A stretch of 64,000 nt of DNA from Argopecten irradians (lineage: Eukaryota; Mollusca; Bivalvia; Pectinida; Pectinidae), in NCBI RefSeq assembly GCF_041381155.1, contig NC_091145.1:39695882-39759881 (forward strand), in the 5' to 3' direction. The position numbers were made by a program, and so were the translations under genes. The notes under the pieces are model-generated. The model saw only the letters and a program-made list of their open reading frames with translations. It did not search any database and had not been told where the DNA came from. Each line of letters begins with the position of its first letter. The stretch's first letter is position 1. This document shows positions 59,301 through 64,000 of this stretch, in pieces.

Positions 59301-61310
59301 TGTACCTGTAACGTTCGTATTTGTGATGTTGTCTTATTTGTTTATATGACATTGATTAGGACAGGGACGGTTGGTATAAAGTGGTGCTGTACCTGTAACG
59401 TTCGTATTTGTGATGTTGTCTTATTTGTTTATATGACATTGATTAGGACAGGGACGGTTGGTATAAAGTGGTGCTGTACCTGTAACGTTCGTATTTGTGA
59501 TGTTGTCTTATTTGTTTATATGACATTGATTAGGACAGGGACGGTTGGTATAGCTGTACCTGTAACGTTCGTATTTGTGATGTTGTCTTATTTGTTTATA
59601 TGACATTGATTAGGACAGGGACGGTTGGTATAAAGTGGTGCTGTACCTGTAACGTTCGTATTTGTGATGTTGTCTTATATAATTTGTTTATATGACATTG
59701 ATTAGGACAGGGACGGTTGGTATAAGGTGGTGCTGTACCTGTAACGTTCGTATTTGTGAGGACGTTGATAAGTGTGCTGTACCTGTAACGTTCGTATTTG
59801 TGATGTTGTCTTATTTGTTTATATGACATTGATTAGGACAGGAACGGTTGGTATAAGGTGGTGCTGTACCTGTAACGTTCGTATTTGTGATGTTGTCTTA
59901 TTTGTTTATATGACATTGATTAGACAGGGACGGTGGTATAAAGTGGTGCTGTACCTGTAACGTTCGTATTTGTGATGTTGTCTTATCATTTGTTTATATG
60001 ACATTGATTAGGACAGGACGGTTGGTTAAGTGGTGCGTACCTGTAACGTTCGTATTTGTGATGTTGTCTTATAATTTGTTTATATTGACATTGATTAGGA
60101 CAGGGACGGTTGGTATAAGGTGGTGCTGTACCTGTAACGTTCGTATTTGTGATGTTGTCTTATACGATTTGTTTATATGACATTGATTAGGACAGGGACG
60201 GTTGGTATAAGGTGGTGCTGTACCTGTAACGTTCGTACATGTTTTTTTGATGTTGTCTTATTTGTTTATATGATATTGATTAGAACAGGGACGGTTGGTA
60301 TAAAGTGGTGCTGTACCTGTAACGTTCGTATTTGTGATGTTGTCTTATACAATTTGTTTATATGACATTGATTAGGACAGGGACGGTTGGTATAAGGTGG
60401 TGCTGTACCTGCAGGATACCACGTTAGCATTGATCGTCAACAACAGGAAAGTCTTCACCATGACGGAGATGAGAGGTAAGTCAGACATACATTGACGGAT
60501 TCCGTGTTAAAACAAGATCCTACTCGGTTTATTACACATGCGTTCTTTTGACTTTCACATCGCTATTGGATTGCCATTCAAACGAAATAATTATCACAGA
60601 CAGGCATGTTAATTAAAAAGTCGGAGGTTTTCATTTTCACGGTTAATATAGAAACAAATAAAAAAATGGCAAATTCACTGTATTCCACTTAATATTCGTC
60701 CAATTCCTATAAGCGCCAACCAACCAACCAACCCCCAACCCCACCCCCCTTCTTGCCCCAATTTCACATATCTCCAATAAGATGTAGTAATATAACATTT
60801 GTAAAGGTTTCGTTATTAATTTCTTTCACAAATTGATTTTTGGGTTACCTTGAGTCCAAATTTGATATTATTAAGCGTCCCTTTACTTGTACGCTACTGG
60901 GGTCGTAGACTACGGTGCATGCGCGATAATCAAGGACACATGCTTATGCTGTATAAATTGAGTTAGAGATGAAATAATGATATGCATTTCTTCATTTTAG
61001 GCTCACTACGCAAACGCAACTGTAAGCTAACACTTGCCGGATCACCCTACCAAGCCATGGACCATTTCGATGGGTACTTCGATGAGGTAAGTATTATGTA
61101 GAACGAATGTAGACGATATCACTAATCAATTGAGCCATATTATGATTGCTTATGCAAAAGGGAACGATTTTGGGCGATAAGCATTTTGTAATTTAGATAT
61201 ACTGGCAAAATGAATAATTTACATTACTTTTTATTTCATTGCAGTTTTTGAGTATCAAGCAATGCAAGTGCGATTGTTTGAGTAGTCCTTCGAAGAATTT
61301 GCCGAACTGA
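56340..61310 (+). CDS. Secreted chitin-binding / laminin-G-like matrix protein, Pif/BMSP-like (six coding exons)
   Basis: Coding exons 56340-56631, 56934-57320, 58057-58472, 60415-60475, 61001-61086 and 61245-61310 have GT-AG borders and matching phases (1,1,0,1,0), giving 435 aa. Residues 1-24 are a signal peptide (YLLTVTVMAVLLLAVQYTVC, cleavage near VCA|PAT). Residues 25-97 are Ser/Thr-rich, mucin-like. Residues 107-161 and 161-206 form two Cys modules with SCASTLVWNQATCACDWP and WINYSCSVFIRGLFSERTCK, like peritrophin/ChtBD2 repeats. Residues 228-428 resemble the laminin-G-like domain of Pif, with MDHFDGYFDEF near the end and CKCDC after it. No VWA domain is present, unlike full Pif. Such proteins bind chitin in the shell matrix or periostracum. 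The second exon could start at 56958 instead (same frame, 8 aa shorter). Start ATG 56340 or 56343. The protein family is recognised by motif and layout only. Confidence 0.8.
57500..57650. repeat. 86-bp-spaced direct repeat in intron 2 of the chitin-binding gene
   Basis: The phrase aaaagcgtctctttctgaga with cttttccata occurs at about 57528 and again at about 57614 with small changes. Intronic. Confidence 0.8.
57879..57928. repeat. 16-bp perfect hairpin in intron 2
   Basis: The arms taatcatatgacaagt and acttgtcatatgatta enclose an 18-bp loop; outer AT-rich flanks pair loosely too (ttttattt with aaataaaa). It lies about 130 bp before the acceptor at 58056. Confidence 0.9.
58685..60414. repeat. 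87-bp minisatellite filling intron 3 and ending at the splice acceptor, about 19 copies
   Basis: The unit gacattgattaggacaggga plus cggttggtataaagtggtgc, tgtacctgtaacgttcgtat and ttgtgatgttgtcttatttg. Unit length is 29 codons, so frames of up to 147 codons are artefacts. Some copies carry a tataa insertion before tttgttt; copies at 59740-60240 have deletions. The last copy reads tgctgtacctgcag, and that cag is the acceptor of exon 4. Confidence 0.97.
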
Positions 61311-63620
61311 AGAACTCTTCGACATCACGTGGATGTTCTGAAAGAATGAGGCTAACATAATTCTAGGCTAGTATCTCAATAGCAACTGTTCCTGCCGCTG
61401 GAAGCATTCATACAATCCAGGATGTTTGTGGACTGCTTCACTACACAGCAGCTCATATAGAAATGACTGATCTCTATAAAGGTGTGTCGGGTTCGAATGA
61501 AACAATTAAAGTTCGCATGTAAACGGCTGCGACAGAAATGAACACTAAAGTGGGAATGACATGCGTGCAAATGTACTAAACGCGACATTGATTTTGCACG
61601 AAAAGGCAAACTGAAGGTAGGAGACATTTCTTTTCAATAGAAGTACCAGGTAGACCCTAAATGAAGTGTTGGGGAGTGCTAACGTGTATTTGAGGTGAAT
61701 TTTGTTGTGCGGTGCCGAAGTTGGATGTGAACAAACAAAGAAACAGAATTGTGAATGTAGTTCCGCAGCAATACTGCTATCGATTGAAGAGGTACTCAAA
61801 CAGACATGTATTCTATATATTAAGCTATGCTTTATCGACTTACAGACACTGAATTATAAGTAATCATAAAACCGATGTAATGTATGGAACCGCCATTTTT
61901 ACTTCATGTAACTGTCAACATTGAGTTTTAGTTTTGTGTTCCTATGAATTATGTAACGAGCCGACCTAGTCAGAGCTGTATCGGAGAAGTTCTACTGATC
62001 AAGTCTTTTACAATTCAAAGTTGACAGCATTTTATCATCGTAACAATCGACGCGATAAATCACAATCGGGGTCAGGGGAATGTCAAACGTATCTTGATGA
62101 TCAGGTCAGGTGAAAAGACAGTATACATGAATGAAATATGCTAATTACAAATTTGAATATTTGCCAGTGAAATATATCTCCCATTCTATTTAGACGACAT
62201 GGATATAGCTTAAAGGAGACATTTAATGTTTGGTTATAATGTTGTCAGTACTGTTGATTTATTTCAAGTTAAATGGAAATGATTTACTATAAATTATTCA
62301 AGCCGTGCATATGTCAATAAATCATTGAAGATGCCGTACAGCAAGTGCCGGTCTAAGTCTTGTCAAATATCCACGTTAAAATCGAGGTTTCCACCAAGAC
62401 ATTTTTTCTACATAGAAATGATCAAAGGAATAGCATCGGTTGACATTGACGGCATATCAACATTACCAATTAATGATAGCGTTAACAGGTTACAGAGACA
62501 TTAGTGACATTATACTCAATACAGAGGTGAACTGTGTAACCTTTTCATCAATGAAGTGAATTATTTATTTAGCTATAATTATATAAATTAACCTATATTT
62601 ATCTGAATATCATATGTGCCAAGAATATTAAAACATCGCCATTGCTACACATCATATGGACGCTGCTATGATGGCGCCCCTGGAAGCTAAAGCGGCGGCC
62701 ACGTGGTGAGATATGGTGTACTACTGCAGACGTAATGTTCTGTTGTAAATCAAAGTCCCATATATGTTACGTTGTATTTATATCATTACAGTAATTGTAA
62801 GAATTAATATATTATGTGTAATTTTGTTGTTCTTGGAATCATAGCTAACAAAACAGTACTCGTGTCAACATTTACTATTTGTCTTAAGTATTTTATGTTA
62901 ATGTTCATTGATGACAATGTGCTAATATTTTATGGTGTATCGCCAATTCATATTATTACCTCAAAGTATACAAATGTCAAAGTTTTGTTTTAAAATTGAA
63001 AGTGAGGGTTGAGATGCATGACTTGTGTAATTTACAATTTCTTCTTTGCTAAGTATCAAAGTATACTAAATAAAAAGTAAAACTATTAATTAATTGTTAT
63101 CATCTTAATTTATGTATGTAAATGTATACGTATTGGTGACCGCGCATGAACTGCTAAGGTGTCACCATAAAACATGCTGAAAATCTATATTTAAGTTTGG
63201 CTTCATAGAGAAAAGGGCGCTAATTTCCATGGAAAAGATCGCGAGGCATCTGCAAACCGTTTATAACGAAGGTAAAAAAAATCTCAAAACGAATGTGTTT
63301 ACATTGTCAGCCTTCAAAGAAAGAGAAAACATTTTTTAGTAGGACTCAATTGGTTTGATCATATCGTAGATGAAAATTTTCACATGTTTATAATTTTTGT
63401 TTTTAATTTTATAATCGTAATACTATAGTCAACGCAATGGTGCTATTTGAAGCAAATATTCTATATAAAACAGTAAACCAATAATTTCTCGGTTAAGGTA
63501 ACTATTTGCATACAAAGTACTTATTACATATTGTTAGACGAAATGCTATCCTTAGGCCCTGATATTTCCCGATGTTTCTTCCTTTATTCAAGGTTATGCA
63601 TACATGTATGTATAAAATCA
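61311..63620. other. 3' flank of the chitin-binding gene; no other gene seen
   Basis: Presumed 3' untranslated region and intergenic sequence. AATAAA occurs near 62316 (gtcaataaatcat) and 63067 (actaaataaaaag). A GC-richer spot at 62650-62705 (atggcgcccctggaagctaa) has no frame. Confidence 0.4.
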
Positions 63621-64000
63621 GACATTCACACACACAACACAAAAATACCACAACCTCCCAAAACATACAGACATTTACACACACAACACAATCATACTGC
63701 AGCCTCCCAAAACATACAGACATTCACACACACAACACAAACATACCACAACCTCCCAAAACATACAGACATTTACACACACAACACAATCATACTGCAG
63801 CCTCCCAAAACATATAGACATTCACACACACAACACAAAAATACCGCAGCCCTCCAAAACATACAGACATTCACACTCACACAACACAAACATACCGCAG
63901 CCTCCCAAAATATACAGACATTCACATACACAACACACACATACGGCAGCCTCCCCAAACATACAGACATTCACTCACACAACACAAACACACTGCAGCC
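63621..64000. repeat. 49-bp minisatellite running off the right edge
   Basis: The unit gacattcacacacacaacac plus aaaaataccacaacctccca and aaacataca recurs at 63621, 63670, 63719 and on, with about 7.7 copies in view. Two variants alternate (cattcac with aacatacc, catttac with atcatact). Open frames across it are artefacts. Confidence 0.95.

Noticed and set aside
58727..60365. Frames with a repeated MTLIRTGTVGIKWCCTCNVR peptide
   Set aside because: Product of the 87-bp intronic array (29 codons per unit); frames shift wherever a copy has an indel, and flanking exons are in other frames.

Overview
The window is eukaryotic, AT-rich animal DNA and looks like a bivalve mollusc, possibly scallop-like. 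The grounds are multi-exon genes with GT-AG introns, a predicted secreted chitin-binding plus laminin-G-like protein of the Pif/BMSP shell-matrix type, BEL/Pao and several non-LTR retroelement remnants, TTAA-flanked MITEs, and about a dozen minisatellite arrays. The species assignment is inference from remembered families; no search was run. There are no prokaryotic operons, CRISPR arrays, rRNA or recognisable tRNA genes.

Two protein-coding genes can be assembled from splice signals with matching codon phase, both on the + strand. Gene 1 (26336-30447, five coding exons, 349 aa) encodes a predicted single-pass membrane protein: an N-terminal hydrophobic segment, a Cys-containing ectodomain with N-glycosylation sequons, one transmembrane helix, a Cys-rich juxtamembrane region and a short tail with three PPxY motifs, one of them created at a splice junction. 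A phase-compatible exon at 11074-11178 may belong to it; if so the next intron is 15 kb and holds the largest satellite of the window. Gene 2 (56340-61310, six coding exons, 435 aa) encodes a signal peptide, a Ser/Thr-rich linker, two chitin-binding-like Cys modules and a laminin-G-like C-terminal region, as expected of an extracellular matrix or shell protein.

Layout: 1-5 kb holds short repeats, a MITE and a 24-bp array. 5.6-8.7 kb holds two minus-strand non-LTR retroelement 3' ends, one interrupted by a TTAA MITE and a second TTAA MITE beside it. 9.9-10.9 kb holds a 26-bp array and a low-complexity interspersed repeat. 11-18.7 kb is mostly featureless with a candidate exon and LINE fragments. 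18.8-26.05 kb holds three adjacent arrays (44, 57 and 42 bp units), the last about 125 copies. 26.3-30.5 kb is gene 1. 32.2-33.9 kb holds large inverted repeats. 33.9-39.3 kb is a decayed BEL/Pao element on the minus strand. 43.3-54.7 kb holds a perfect 44-bp palindrome and five arrays. 56.3-61.3 kb is gene 2, whose third intron is almost wholly an 87-bp array ending at the splice acceptor. A 49-bp array runs off the right edge.

Most long open frames in this window, including ones over 500 codons, are artefacts of stop-free tandem repeats whose unit length is a multiple of three. The two genes have no visible functional link. The main biological interest is in them and in how repeat arrays and palindromes sit in and around them.
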